From Gnetum montanum (taxonomy: Eukaryota > Streptophyta > Gnetopsida > Gnetales > Gnetaceae), in contig MNCI01029688.1 of the NCBI GenBank assembly GCA_015680685.1, positions 1,148,410-1,192,476 of the forward strand: a DNA stretch of 44,067 nt. The letters run 5' to 3'. The position numbers and the translations under genes were made by a program. Below the pieces are notes generated by a model. It saw only the letters and a program-made list of their open reading frames with translations. It searched no databases and was not told where the DNA came from. The first letter of the stretch is position 1. Each line of letters starts with the position of its first letter. This document shows, piece by piece, positions 1-11,141 of the stretch.

Positions 1-1949
1 CTTGACTAACTGCTCCTACTATTGTTGAACAAATTTAACAATCTGATCCTTTTCTTCTTTAACGTTTCACAAGTAATGAATATCCTCATGAGAACCAAGT
101 TTTCCTTGCAGACTTATGACAAGTCCTTGTCAATGTTAAATACCATGTATTCTAACAAGAACATGTCAAATACTACCACCTCCTTCACATTCTCAACCTC
201 CCTTATTCTGTGTCAAAGTTACTGAAAAGCTTCATCTTTTGTAAGCTCTAGGTTGAGAATGGAAAGGTTGGAGAGATAGTCCTGCACCTCTACAACTTTA
301 GTAGTTAGCTATTGGTTCTCCATGATGGCTACCTTTAGTTGGGCATTAGTGATGAGGAGTTTAACCTTTGTATCTAGTAGCACCAACTAGGTTATAGTAA
401 TCTCATCCAGAAGATCAAAGATCTCAAGAAGCAATTACCCAAATCCCACCAATCATTCCAATAGTTCTTCATGTTGGGCTACATTCAACCAACCACCTCC
501 TACTCCTACAAATGTTTAAATTTTTTCCATCACAAAAATGTCTACCATGGATGTCACTAGAGCATTCAAGACCTTTGCTACCCTATCAATCACCACCTCC
601 ACCATTGTCTCCTATCCTCAATGCTACATCACTAGAACAATTGTTCCCTTACCTTCCTCCAAGAAAACTAAGAAAGTTGGGGAATTCCAAGAAATTTTAG
701 GAAATACCTATCCAAGGATGGACATGATAACTTCTTTAGCACTATGATTTATTCTTATGGGCATCTAATTTCATTGTGCTAAGAAAAACAAGATAGTTTC
801 CTCTAGCCAACTAATGGTCCTTCTAACCTCATTAATATGGGTTAGGACTGGACAATAAATTGATGATTTCCAACCACAAGTTGAGCCATATTATAACTAT
901 AACTACTGCTCATGGAGTTTTTGGAGCCTTTTTGTAGCTACAAGTGTCTTCAATGTGGTCTCTTCTATACGTGGTAGTGGTGGCTACTCCTCTTCCTACA
1001 ACTTGGCTATTGCCTTATCCATTATCATCTCCTACCAAGATGCAGCAAAAGCATGATGAACCATATCATCGGCATAACACACTATGTCTCCCCTTCCATA
1101 TATTTTTTTGATTAAGCATAGTAAGGAATGTGTCTTCCTTCTTATTTTTTTTCTTTATTCACTTTCCTATTTCTAGATAGATAAGCTATGAAAGATTGAT
1201 GAGCAACTTTCCACTTAGAGCGGTCCATGCACAAGTGAAGAAGATTGTGATCATACTTGGTATCACTGTGAGATTTAGGTAATAGGCCACAATCTTGAAA
1301 TAGATATGCTCTACATTCATGAGTGAACTATACTTCTTATAGTCCACTCCATAGTAGCACTGAAACCACTCTTTCTTGACTTTTGGATCAATCTAGGTCA
1401 AGATTTCTAGCAATGTTGCCCTGGTATCATGCAAGCCAAGGACCTCTGCAATGATCTCAACTAAGTAGAAGACTATGGTATCTTTGATTTTGATGAATGT
1501 ATATCCTTGGCTATTGTTCTAGAATATGAAGGTCTCCCCCATGTATCATTCTCCACTAGAGGAGAGAATGGGCCACATGGGAGACCCCTGTAATTGCATG
1601 TGGACTTCCTCAGGTGCCAACTCCAAGAAGGATCCAAAGTTCAATTTTTGAGAACTAAACTTTGAACCTTCTTAGTACTAATTTTTGCAAGGTAGGCCTC
1701 CATTAGTCTACCTTTAATATTAGGCCTTGGCCTTGGAGCTTCATACTACCTAGATTGATCAATCTTTACAATGGAAATCTACCAAAAAGATTCCATTTCA
1801 AACTCCTTCTAAAGAGGTTTTATTGCATGTGTTGCTTCTGTCACTTATAATTTGGGCTACTGTAGTTGTTTTTGGATCCGTTTTCCTTATGGATACTTCT
1901 TCCTCAGTTGGAAAGGTCCTCCTACTGGTGCTCTTTTCTTTGGTACCAT
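1..1949 (-). pseudogene. Extra ORF of element Y (plant-transposon-protein domain plus coiled coil), cut by window edge
   Basis: This is a decayed relative of the extra ORF at 3,400-5,767. The start is taken at 1,949 because the N-termini align: MVPKKRAPVGGPF here, MASKRGA with a stop then GEPSQ there. A shared block follows, SPMWPILSSSGE here against SPLWSILSNSGE there (about 1,500-1,600). Downstream (about 230-480) the translation is rich in heptad-like leucine and valine, for example EVQDYLSNLSILNLELTK, suggesting a coiled coil. Several in-frame stops sit where CAG, CAA or TGG would be expected. The N-terminal part resembles the putative plant transposon protein domain found in many plant transposon ORFs. 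Its role in the element is unknown. E1's LTR begins about 20 bases upstream of the start codon, so any leader has been separated from it. Confidence 0.6.
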
Positions 1950-1963
1950 TTGTAATTATAAAC

Positions 1964-1968
1964 ATAAC
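1964..1968. repeat. Candidate target-site duplication of E1, left copy (ATAAC)
   Basis: ATAAC lies immediately outside the diverged outer end of the left LTR, and the same five bases follow the right LTR at 11,137. The distance from this site to the conserved LTR body matches the right LTR to within about one base. Confidence 0.6.
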
Positions 1969-2821
1969 CTAGGATTAGCATTTTAGTCTATGCTCAACCA
2001 TACAAATCACAAGCATTCACGCATTATCCAATCAAATTCTATGGATGGGACTAGCTATGGCATCTAGATCATTGTGCTTTGATCATAGTCCATTGTCTTC
2101 CCACTTGGACTAGTGGTGGCTTTTCCACGTATGGTTTAGTCCAAAGTAAGGTGTATGATGTTTCCTAAGTCTATGCTACTCCTAGTGACAAAAAGAGATA
2201 AATTGATTAACTAATGAATAATGAAAAATAAAGTCTAAGTTAGCCTATGGTGATGGTATCTACTCTTAATCATTTGTACATGTCTTGGACTTCATGGAGC
2301 TACTTCTAGGCTTACCAAGTGTATGTCACTAGTTGTGCCAAATGATACACCTCTAGGCAATCAAGTATTTACACTTAAAAGCTCATGATTAAGGCATACA
2401 CATTCCACTTAATAATAGGAAGAGTAAATACTAATAAATGAAAATGTTTAGCTGAAGAAAGCATTAAATAATTAAAACAAAAATATTAATTTAAGTGGAT
2501 GCTATAATGATGTAAGTAATCTCAATCTTTATTACTAGTCATATAACATATCCAAATATGTCACACTCAAACAAAGATGTCATACGATTACAAAAATCAC
2601 ACTATGTGCATGCACTAGGAATAACTAAAAGAAAAGAAGTGAAAACTAATGATTTCTAAGATCTAAGCTAAAAACTATCTCATCCAGAAGTCCAAGTATA
2701 GTATTTATAGGTGAGGTCTAGATGAGGTGACCTCGAGTATCTGATGTTGCTTACTAGCCCTAACATCAAAGTCTTGATGTTGTGTATCTAACATCAGGGC
2801 CCATCAAATCACATCTCATCA
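1969..2821 (-). repeat. E1 3' LTR
   Basis: This aligns with 10,278-11,136 along its whole length, apart from the outermost ~17 bases, which are heavily diverged. It ends at 2,821 in the same CATCTCATCA as the other copy. A TATA element, TATTTATA on the plus strand (TATAAATA on the transcribed strand), is at 2,702-2,709. Repeated ACATCA-type motifs lie on its upstream side, as in the 5' LTR. Confidence 0.88.
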
Positions 2822-2831
2822 TACCCCTATG
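2822..2831 (-). other. Probable polypurine tract of E1
   Basis: On the minus strand the bases CATAGGGGTA lie directly before the 3' LTR. That is where second-strand DNA priming needs a purine run. The tract is short and slightly degraded. Confidence 0.4.
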
Positions 2832-3399
2832 ATTGAATGAAAACTCATCCTTGAGTTAAACAAGAATGAGGAACAAGTCATTTACAAAATATTGGGTAGG
2901 GGTTGGATTATTGACCAACTCCAATAATGGACAAAATAACTGACTCTTCACATGTTGCAATGGTGTAGTACAAAACTGGGACACATTATTACAAACAAGA
3001 TAAGACAAAACAAGACTAGAAGGCAAGTCTCATGTAGAGCTCGAAGGTGGTGGCTCTTCTATTGGTTGCTTTCCTTTGTCATCAAGCCACACGAATTTGT
3101 AATGGTTGAGCAAGGCTAGTAATTTTTCTTCCTTTGTCCTTGGGTCATGCACCATCCAAGTTGTTGTGCCAATGTGTGTTAGTGCTAGTACCTTCCAAGG
3201 ACATGGTGATTATGGAAACATTTGATTTTCCTTGGCATACCATGCTGTGAACTACCATTGTTCCTCCTTGAAGCCCTAGCTTTATCCCTTACCTCATGAT
3301 AGTCTATTAATCTTCAAACTAGGTTCGAGACTACATATTTCTATCCCTAGTAGCTAGCTTTGACCACCTCTAATTTTGAGTTTACCACTTGTAACTTTT
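2832..3399. other. E1 region between extra ORF and 3' LTR, no gene seen
   Basis: The minus-strand translation is dense with stops and shows no recognisable motif. It is probably the 3' untranslated part of E1, possibly including a decayed C-terminus of the extra ORF. Confidence 0.4.
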
Positions 3400-5767
3400 G
3401 CAAAGCATCCTTCCGATCTACAAACTCCTTCTCATATAGTGCATATGTGGTTGCACTTGCTTCTCCAACTTGCTTCGAGGATGACCTACTATTAACATGG
3501 TAGGGTTGGCATATCTGAGGTTAGCCAATGCTATGTATTCCTTCAAATCTTCTATCTTCAAGTACTTATTTTAAACTTCTACTTGTTGGACCATGGCATA
3601 ACTATCCAAAATGGCTTGCAATTCAAACTTTGTGCTACCAAGGAGCTGATGTGGTCCTTGGCCATCTTGATTTCTTTCTCATTAATTTACTTGTACATGC
3701 CAACCTAGTCTCAAAAGTGCTTTTTTAACTTCTCATGTTTCTTGGCCTCATTCTACCACACGCTAATCTCAAATGTTATCTTTTGACAAATAGCACGTAC
3801 CTCCTTCATAGAGAGGATTCTATTTTCTTGGGCTAATCAACTCATATCCTAGTTGACCCTCACTAGTTATTTACTTAACTAGTGGACACTCTTCCAATAT
3901 GCTCTTTTACTTTTTCACTATGGTCAACTGGGAATTCTCTTTAGCAAGTTGCTTATTTTCTTCTTTAATAGTGGTCAATGCCTTCTTATGCACATGATTT
4001 CATGTATCTGTAACGAAGGTGTTCCAAACCACCATCTCCTCTTCTTGTTCTACAACCACTCTCTCGTTTTCAAGCTTAGTAAGCTCCTCCATATAAAACT
4101 GCTCCAATTGGTCTGGTGTAATGAAACAAGCAAGATCCCATCATTTAGTGTGCAGGGAAGCTAGCTCTTCATGCAATATTTACACCTTAGTTTCTGCATG
4201 CTCTACCCTAATGTTAGCCATGACCAACTTTCCTTTTGAAGTGATGAAGTCCAATTTTGCCACAATGACATCGCTAGAGATGTTGAATAGAGTGGTCATC
4301 ATTTGACCTATCTACAGCAAACGATCAAGTACATCCTCATGCACTATAGGAGTCATTAAGGTCTTAGCTAGCATTTGTGCATCTCTTGTCCTTGCCAAAT
4401 TGGTCAAAATCATAATAGAAATATTGAATGATTCCTTGATGTGATCAGTGATCACCTCTATTGCACCTACTACATCCTCATGTTATAGCACCACAACTAT
4501 GGCACCTTCTCCAATCTCCAAAGTAACCTAAAAGAATGCAAAATTTCCAAAAATCTAGCATGATCATTGGGATTCCCCTCCTTCTAACTAAATTAAGATC
4601 TACCCCCTTGTTGGATCAGCTAATATGGTGGGCTGTATGGTGTCGTCCATAACCCTGAAGAGATTGGTCTCATCCCTGCTCCCCTAGTAGATGGTCTTAG
4701 TGATTCTTTGTAGGCAGTTCATTGATAGTCTATAATCTTATGATGGTGACGGTGGTGGAGATTGTGCTTGCAGGCATTGCTCAGGCTCTTTTTACATTTT
4801 AATTCTTGCTTCTAGCTCCTTTTCAGCTTCTTACTCCTCACCAGAATCTTTTCTTGGTGCTATAGTTTTGAGAAGGTCTGCAAAAGAGGCATGTTAAGCC
4901 TTTCGAAGGATATCATTGGTATATCCTAAGATTCCAACATGCTTGCACAACTTTCTGATTAGATAGGGAAATAGAAGTATTGGTCTCCCTTACTTCTTTT
5001 CTTCAAACCATAGTTAGATATCTATGAAATAGTACTAAGGAATGTTAATTAAAAAAATTTTCCATTAAAATGATGCTTTCCCTAGCTACATAAGTGGAAA
5101 TGTGATTAAGCCCTTTGGTGGAAAATAGGTGGTATGTTCCAATCTTGAAGTAAGTTCTCTCATCCAAGGTCATCTCATGGTATGATTTATCTTCTTTGCC
5201 ATACACCCGCTTCAACCACAGTCTCTTTGTTTTGAGGTCAGATTTGGTGGATAGGTGAGCAACCTTAGCCCCTTCATTGGGTAGGTTGAGAGCTACAACT
5301 ATATCTTTTACTACATAAGATAAATTCACCCCACAAATATTCACAGTGGTTCCCTCATCCTTATTATGCCAGAATTGATAGACTTTCCCCATGTACCATT
5401 CACCACTATTAGATAGGATCGACCACAATGGGGATGCTTTGAGTTGCGTCCACACCGCTTCAAAAGTGAATTCCATGAACAAACCGAAGTTCATTTCCAC
5501 AATGACCAAGGCTAGTGTGGACTTTTTCAGGATGGCAACACAGTATTCAAGAGGCAACATGAGATGTTGTCCATATTTAGAAGCCAATACTTCTACTACC
5601 TCATCTTGGGTCAATTACCTAGTAGTAGGGGCCTCTTAATGGATACTAAAATATTGGGCCTCCTATTTAGCATGTTTTTCTTATTCTTCATACTAGCCAC
5701 GGTCACCATGTGGATGCTTAGTAGCTCTCTGTGAGGGTTCACCCTAAGCACCTCTTTTTGAAGCCAT
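3400..5767 (-). pseudogene. Extra ORF of E1: plant-transposon-protein-like domain then coiled coil
   Basis: The likely start is at 5,767 (MASKRGA), in frame with the longest open stretch, 5,614-5,045. The N-terminal domain has SPLWSILSNSGEWYMGKVYQ, then GVNLSYVVKDIVVALNLPNE, a block rich in tryptophan, arginine and tyrosine, and after a few stops LLFPYLIRKLCKHVGI. This order (W-rich start, V-x-G-x-x-I box, LPNE, FP-L-I-x-K-L-C) resembles the putative plant transposon protein domain. A short serine/proline linker (QAQSPPPSPS) follows. From about 4,520 to 3,800 a frame-shifted coiled coil is seen, for example EELTKLENERVVVEQEEE and EENKQLAKENSQL. Total length would be about 800 codons. Most stops look like decayed CAG or CAA codons. 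The function is unknown. A structural or env-position protein is possible, but no signal peptide or clear membrane segment was seen. Confidence 0.6.
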
Positions 5768-8349
5768 CTACAATCAAACAGAAACCAAGTGTTACCAAGG
5801 TTATGTTTATTATCCTTAATCAATTCATACCTTACTCATAACCTTAATTTATTAATCTCATTATGCATATGATTGTAGGGTTAGAAAAATTTTCAAGAAA
5901 AATCCCTGAAAAAGTGTCTACCTCTTCTATGACCCATTGCAACTAGTTCCTTTTTCAATATATGTGGCTTAAAATAATGATTTTAGGCCTAAGGGTTAGA
6001 AAAACTAGCTGTCTGGTGTCATCGTTAATGATTTTTCATTATAAGTCCTATTATTTTTAACATTCTTACCCTTATAATACCTTCCAGGTGATAGCAAATT
6101 TTAACAAATTAGCACAAAGTTTGCATGCATGCAACCCCCCCACCCAATGACTAAGTTAAAGATTCAAATGGTATGGAAATCGAAGCATTAGAGAGCTAGA
6201 TATCGCAAGTGAAAGATGGAGCTAGATATCGCAAGTGAAAGATTCAAATGGTGTAGAGCTCTAAGTCATGAGAAAAAAGTTCAACAACTCACCTAGTAAC
6301 AAATAAGAGAAATGAAGTTTATGTTGCATAGGGATCCACTATATATACTTTTTTTCAGACCCGACATCAAGTATGAGACATCGTGTACATGATGTCGGGT
6401 TAGAAATGACATCAGGTACACAATGTTGAGGTCAAAAAATTTCAAATTTTATGGGGCTAAAGGGTATGCAAACTAAAGATCTAGGTCTAATTGAAAGGTT
6501 GAAAGTTAAATTTTGCAGTTTGAGTAAGTGAAAAATTAGTTGGAGGTACCAAAGGTAGGATAAGGTGAAGTCTTCAACAATAAAAGTACAAGAAAAAGCA
6601 AGAAAAAATCCATTAAGAGCTTTATGGTGGGATAGAGTATGTTCATGATAAGGGAAATAGTAAAATATAACAATTGGAGTGTATGAAAGGTGAAAAATGA
6701 TGTGGTCTTATTTAGCAAGTACAAGTCACAAAAGTTACACAAGTGGGTCCTCCCCAAAGTAGGCTCTAGCCTATGATGCCCTTGCATAACCATGTCTAAA
6801 ATGTCCATAGGCACTAGAGGAGTTGATGCAATGCATACCTATGAAACAAAACACACATGTTAAAACCATCAAATTCCATGTTACACGAAACCACAAGTTA
6901 TGAACATCCGGACAATGAGATGGAATGGACCGAAGAAGGGATCATAGAAATCGAGGCATGAGGTGTTGTACCATGGTCATAATGAAACCTTTTTTGTTAT
7001 TAATGGTTAGATAATCATGTGTCCTTCTTTCCAAGATTCAAACCAAGTCCATACCACATTCAGTGACACCACATTATTTCATCTCGTCCACAAACAACCA
7101 TAAGACTATTAAAGTTGCAAGGAGTAACATCACTTGGAATTTTGTCCAAGGGAGGATCATTATTATGGCACAATTATTGTTTTTTAATTTTTATTTTGTT
7201 TCTGAGAAGACACCAACCTTTAGGCATGGGTACATGTCTTTCTAGTGGAACACATAGAAGTTTATTCAATGCCGGTTCAAGTTGCTCTTACTCCCATTTT
7301 CCATTAGATCTACAAGGATATAGTTACAACCTCATCAACATGATAGAACATACAAAAGTAGCCAAAGAGAACACAAAAATCCCCTTGATGTCACACCCTT
7401 TCCATCCTATCTTGGTTCTGCACTCTTCCATCTAGACACAATGGTTATGAAGTTATTTAGAGGTTGGATGATAAAAATGATTACCATTATGACTAAAGAA
7501 AGAACCTCTTATTAATGAAATGGGTGAATGGATGTCATAGTCTCAATTCCCAAATAATCAATCCCTTATGATTTGAAAACATAGAGAAAAAACCTTACCT
7601 TAATGGGCAACATGATCAACAACGACATCACATACAAGGAAAATGAAAACAACAACTATAAAATGTTGAAAAAGTAGAAAGAATATGAAAATGATAAAAA
7701 ATTGTAAAATAAAAAAGTAAAAAGAACTTAAAAATCCTAAAGATTAAAATAAAGAATCCATGCATGTATGAAATGTTGGGAACCATTCATGCCCCAACCA
7801 CTGGGTGCCTATTGGAGGTGTGGTGGCTAAATAGAAAAATGGTTGGTCACACACTTGATTATTATATGTATGATGGGTTAGGGTATGAGGTGTGTTAAAA
7901 TTATGGAGGACTAACCCACTATTGCACCCTTGAGCATGAGATTCTATGCATGGATTCATTTATGTACTCACATTTGTAGATTAATCAAATTGGATGTGGG
8001 ATTGGAATATAGATAGATGGTGGCCCTTGTATATGGTCAAAGGACATTGTTTTAGAAGAGGAAGGTGGTGCATCAATTTGGCTTCATTCTAGCTCAGATG
8101 ATGTGATGGGTCCATGCATAGTTTGCCTCATCTTACGACCTTTCCTCTAAAAGGGACATTTCAAGCATTATGGTTGGGACCCACTAGTGTCAACATGTCT
8201 TTGCACATTTGTAGCACAAGTAGCACTCATTGGTTGATATTGAGGTGCTAAACCTTCCTGAGTTGCTGGTGATGGTGTATAAGGAGATAGATGATGAGAA
8301 TATCAAGGATGAGTTGGATGGTAAGAGGCATAAAGTGGTGATCCTTCAG
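5768..8349 (-). other. Block C1 of E1: untranslated region between gag and extra ORF
   Basis: No convincing coding frame is present. The part 6,290-7,410 aligns in patches with 11,500-12,550 (block C2 of Y). The best patches are an AAGTGGGTCCTC stretch at about 6,743, ATGCCCTTGCAT at 6,776, and GGCATGGGTA at about 7,223. On the minus strand it includes a TATA box with upstream motif repeats. A 25-bp direct duplication (GAGCTAGATATCGCAAGTGA and following bases) lies at about 6,194-6,244. The right part, about 7,440-8,350, is A-rich to mixed sequence without motifs and may hold the scar where pol was lost. Confidence 0.5.
6339..6432 (-). promoter_or_regulatory. Candidate internal promoter of E1 ahead of extra ORF
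   Basis: The minus strand has GTATATATAG at 6,348-6,339. About 13 bases upstream of it is a cluster of ACATCA/GATGTC motifs (6,361-6,432), including the 12-mer TGACATCAGGTA, which also occurs next to the TATA box in E1's own 5' LTR (11,028 onward). Part of the cluster is an inverted repeat, CCGACATCA...TGATGTCGG. The extra ORF starts about 570 bases downstream. Promoter function is inferred from layout only. Confidence 0.45.
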
Positions 8350-9990
8350 GGGATGTCATGTATTAATGGTATTCAAGAGAGTGGTAGTGGCAATTTGAAG
8401 TAGAGGATGCAAAACTGGTTGGAGAAACAGGATGTCAAACATAATAGTCATGTTTTTTTGAAAAATATGGTTAATTTGGTGGTGGTCCCACCCATGATTA
8501 TGGTTGTTGCCACTATGGTTTATGACAATGTTGAGGCTGGTGGTAAGTTCCCCTAGGATGGTACAATCAATTATGGGACTATCTATAATTACCTCATGGG
8601 AGAGGAAGCCTCTTGGGCATATGTTGTTGCACAATCTTTGGATTTAACGCACCTACCCAATACTCTTGTATATACAACAATATAGGGCATTATCCCTTCA
8701 AATAGTCATATATGCATAGGTCACATCCATCACCTTTGTCTGTGGTGGAGTCTTTAGCTTCACTTTCTTTAGCCATTTTCTCCATTTGTCAAAAAGTGTT
8801 CTTGTCTATTTCTTGGTTCTACATCCTCTATTTAGTATGATTTCCTAAATTATTTTGCATGATCCTCTCCTCAACCATATCAATGAGTTAAAACATTTTC
8901 ATATATCCATTTAGACATCCAATTGAATTTTTCTCTAGATCATCAATAGGCTCCTCTGTTAGCAAAGTTTGTTGCGGAGTCACCTTATCAAGAGTGGTTT
9001 CATTTCCCTTACCATAAATTTGGACGTCCTTCAATTGAAGGGTTGGGTTCCATTGCGATTTCTCAACACTCTCCCATTTGCACATCTCTCCTTCTTCTTT
9101 TGTCATATGCTCTATTATCTCTTTGACTTGATGGGCATGGAGCTCATATAGTTTCCCTAGGGCATACATCCCAAGGATCACCCTTGTTTCACTATAGATC
9201 GCATCTATGATGTGGTAAAGTTACTCTTCCATAGAGAAACCATGGCCTGGGCATTAATTTAGTAAGGCATAATATCTATCTAAGACCATTTCCAAGGGTT
9301 CATTTTGTTCTTGTTTCCACTCTTGGATTTGTCTTCTCAGATTGGACACTCTTTTATAGGTTTGGTATCTGTCATTGAAAAGGTCTAACATTGTAGACCA
9401 TCATCGAATGGAGTTTGGTCACAATGATTGATACCACACTTTAGCTCTATCAATTAGTATCATAATAAAGAGTTACACTTTTCCATCCACTTTCAATGTT
9501 ATAGTTAGCACAAGCATCATGGAAGGCTTCTAAATGATGTTATGAATTTGAATCATAGCCCCCTACAAATTTTGAAATATTATTCATGTTAAACATAGGT
9601 AGTTAAATCTTTTTGCAATGCCTATGAGATATCTTAATGGCCTCTATGATATGCATTAGGCTCTTAGTGGCCAACAAGGGTTCATCATCATTAAATATAT
9701 TGTGAGGGATGTTCCTATGTTCATGGTGGCTTCGTTGACTTTTCCCATGGATTTGATTCCAATTTTTAGTTTGACCCTTTAATGGAGCTCTATCTCTATA
9801 CCTACATTCATCTTCATTAGAACTATATGTTGAAGGGAAAGAGAAATATGAGGAATTGGGAGAATCACCATGGCTTCTATAGTATTCCTTATGATCCCAT
9901 GATTTATCATTTCTTAGTTTCGAGGAGGTCTTAGGCCTTGAGGCCTCCCCTAGTCTAGGACTTATGGCATCTTCTCCAAGATTTTCTAGC
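8350..9990 (-). pseudogene. gag of E1 (Athila type), decayed
   Basis: The minus-strand translation aligns with the gag of Y at 19,185-21,300. Shared blocks are DDEPLLATKSLMHIIEAIKI (against DDEPLSAIQTMLNILEVVRI), MNNISKFVGGYDSNS and LEAFHDACANYNIESGW (against MNNIPRFEGEYNSN and LEAFYDACVLQNIENEW), and later TKEEGE. A serine/arginine/aspartate-rich N-terminal part precedes the capsid-like region. Gag would form the particle that packages element RNA. Several stops and frame changes make it inactive. No zinc knuckle was found. Confidence 0.7.
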
Positions 9991-10258
9991 TTAGGTTAAT
10001 GTATTCTTTCAATGTCATTAGGGTGGTCATGATCATAAGAAACCCTTGCATAAGTTTGATCACTCCAATTGTCTTCATCATATATTGCATTATTCCTCCA
10101 ATGAATGTGTTTACTATATAGTGTGTCATCATTTCCGTGTGGAAGAGACATTGTTGTTTGTTTATAATGTCTGTGATTTAATATTTTCTAAAAGATATAT
10201 CAATAATACCTCTACAGTGATTGTGTATAATATAACTAATCTAGATAACTAGCACCAT

Positions 10259-10277
10259 TCCCCAACAACAATGTCAA
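10259..10277 (-). other. Primer-binding site of E1 (decayed tRNA-Asp type)
   Basis: Just inside the 5' LTR the minus strand reads TTGACATTGTTGTTGGGGAA. The known Athila primer site, complementary to the tRNA-Asp 3' end, is TGGCGCCGTTGCCGGGGA. Most differences are C-to-T or G-to-A changes. Position and match together make the assignment strong. Confidence 0.75.
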
Positions 10278-11136
10278 TGATGAGCAACGAGGTACCCCTA
10301 TGCTCAACCATATGAATCACAAGCATTCACACATGATCCAGTCAAATTTTGTGGATGGGGCTAGTTGTGGCATTTAGATCATTATTCTTTGATTGTAGTT
10401 CACTATCTTCCCACTTGGACTAGTGGTAGCTTTTTCACATATGGTTTAGTCCAAAGAAAGGCATATGACGTTTCCTAAATCTATGCTACTCCTAGTGATG
10501 AAAAGAGATAAATTGATTAACTAATGAAAAATGAAAAATAAAGTCTAAGTTAGCCTATGGAAATGGTATTTTCTCTTAATCATCTGTACACAGCTTGGAC
10601 TTTGTGGAGCTACATTTGGGCTTACCTAGTGTATATCACTAGTTGTGCCAAATGATCACCTCTTGGCAACCAAGTATTTACACTTAAATGCTCGTGATTA
10701 AGGTGTACACATTCTACTTAACAATAGGAAGAGTAAATAACAATAAATGGAAATGTTTAACTAAATAAAGCATTAAATAATTAAAACAACAATATTAATT
10801 TAAGTGGATGCTACAATGATGGAAGTAATATCAATCTTTATTGCCATTCATATAATGTGTCCAAGTACGTCACACTCGAAAAAAAGGTGTCATACAATTA
10901 CAAACATTACACTATGGGCATGCACTAGGAATAACAAAATTGAAAACTAAATATTTCTAAGATGTAAGCTAAAAACTATCTCATCTAGAAGCCCAAGTGT
11001 AGTATTTATAGGTGAGGTCTAGATGAGTTGACATCAGGTATCTGACATCACTTATTAGCCCTGATGTTGGATACATGACATCAAAGTCCCAATGTCATGT
11101 ATCTAACATTGGGACCCATCAAATCACATCTCATCA
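10278..11136 (-). repeat. E1 5' LTR
   Basis: This is an 859-bp copy of the 1,969-2,821 repeat. On the minus strand it begins TGATGAGATG and ends TTGCTCATCA, giving short inverted ends. The primer site follows directly. ATAAC follows on the outer side. Confidence 0.9.
11003..11112 (-). promoter_or_regulatory. LTR promoter of E1
   Basis: A TATA box (TATAAATA on the minus strand, 11,010-11,003) lies downstream of a cluster of repeats at 11,028-11,112: TGACATCAGGTATCTGACATC, then GATGTTGGATACATGACATC, then ATGTCATGTATC. Alternating direct and inverted copies suggest binding sites for a dimeric factor (inference). Confidence 0.55.
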
Positions 11137-11141
11137 ATAAC
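11137..11141. repeat. Candidate target-site duplication of E1, right copy (ATAAC)
   Basis: These five bases directly follow the CATCA end of the 5' LTR and match 1,964-1,968. Confidence 0.6.

Larger units (their letters stand above)
1969..11136 (-). mobile_element. Inner Athila-like retrotransposon E1, lacks pol
   Basis: Two same-orientation LTRs of about 855 bp bound a minus-strand interior: Asp-type primer site, gag (about 9,990-8,350), untranslated block C1, extra ORF (5,767 down to about 3,400), a short purine tract and the 3' LTR. The terminal bases TGATGAG...CTCATCA of the right LTR are typical retroviral-type ends. No protease, RT, RNase H or integrase motif was found between gag and C1, so the element is a deletion derivative or non-autonomous form. 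It lies in the related element Y, between Y's C2 block and Y's extra ORF, flanked by ATAAC. Over the first ~260 bp I counted about 28 LTR mismatches, mostly transitions, so the insertion is old. Confidence 0.8.

Noticed and set aside
6536-6814. Leu/Phe-rich minus-strand frame resembling a membrane protein
   Set aside because: The counterpart in C2 (11,867-11,631) is also T-rich but does not align as protein; hydrophobicity comes from base composition.
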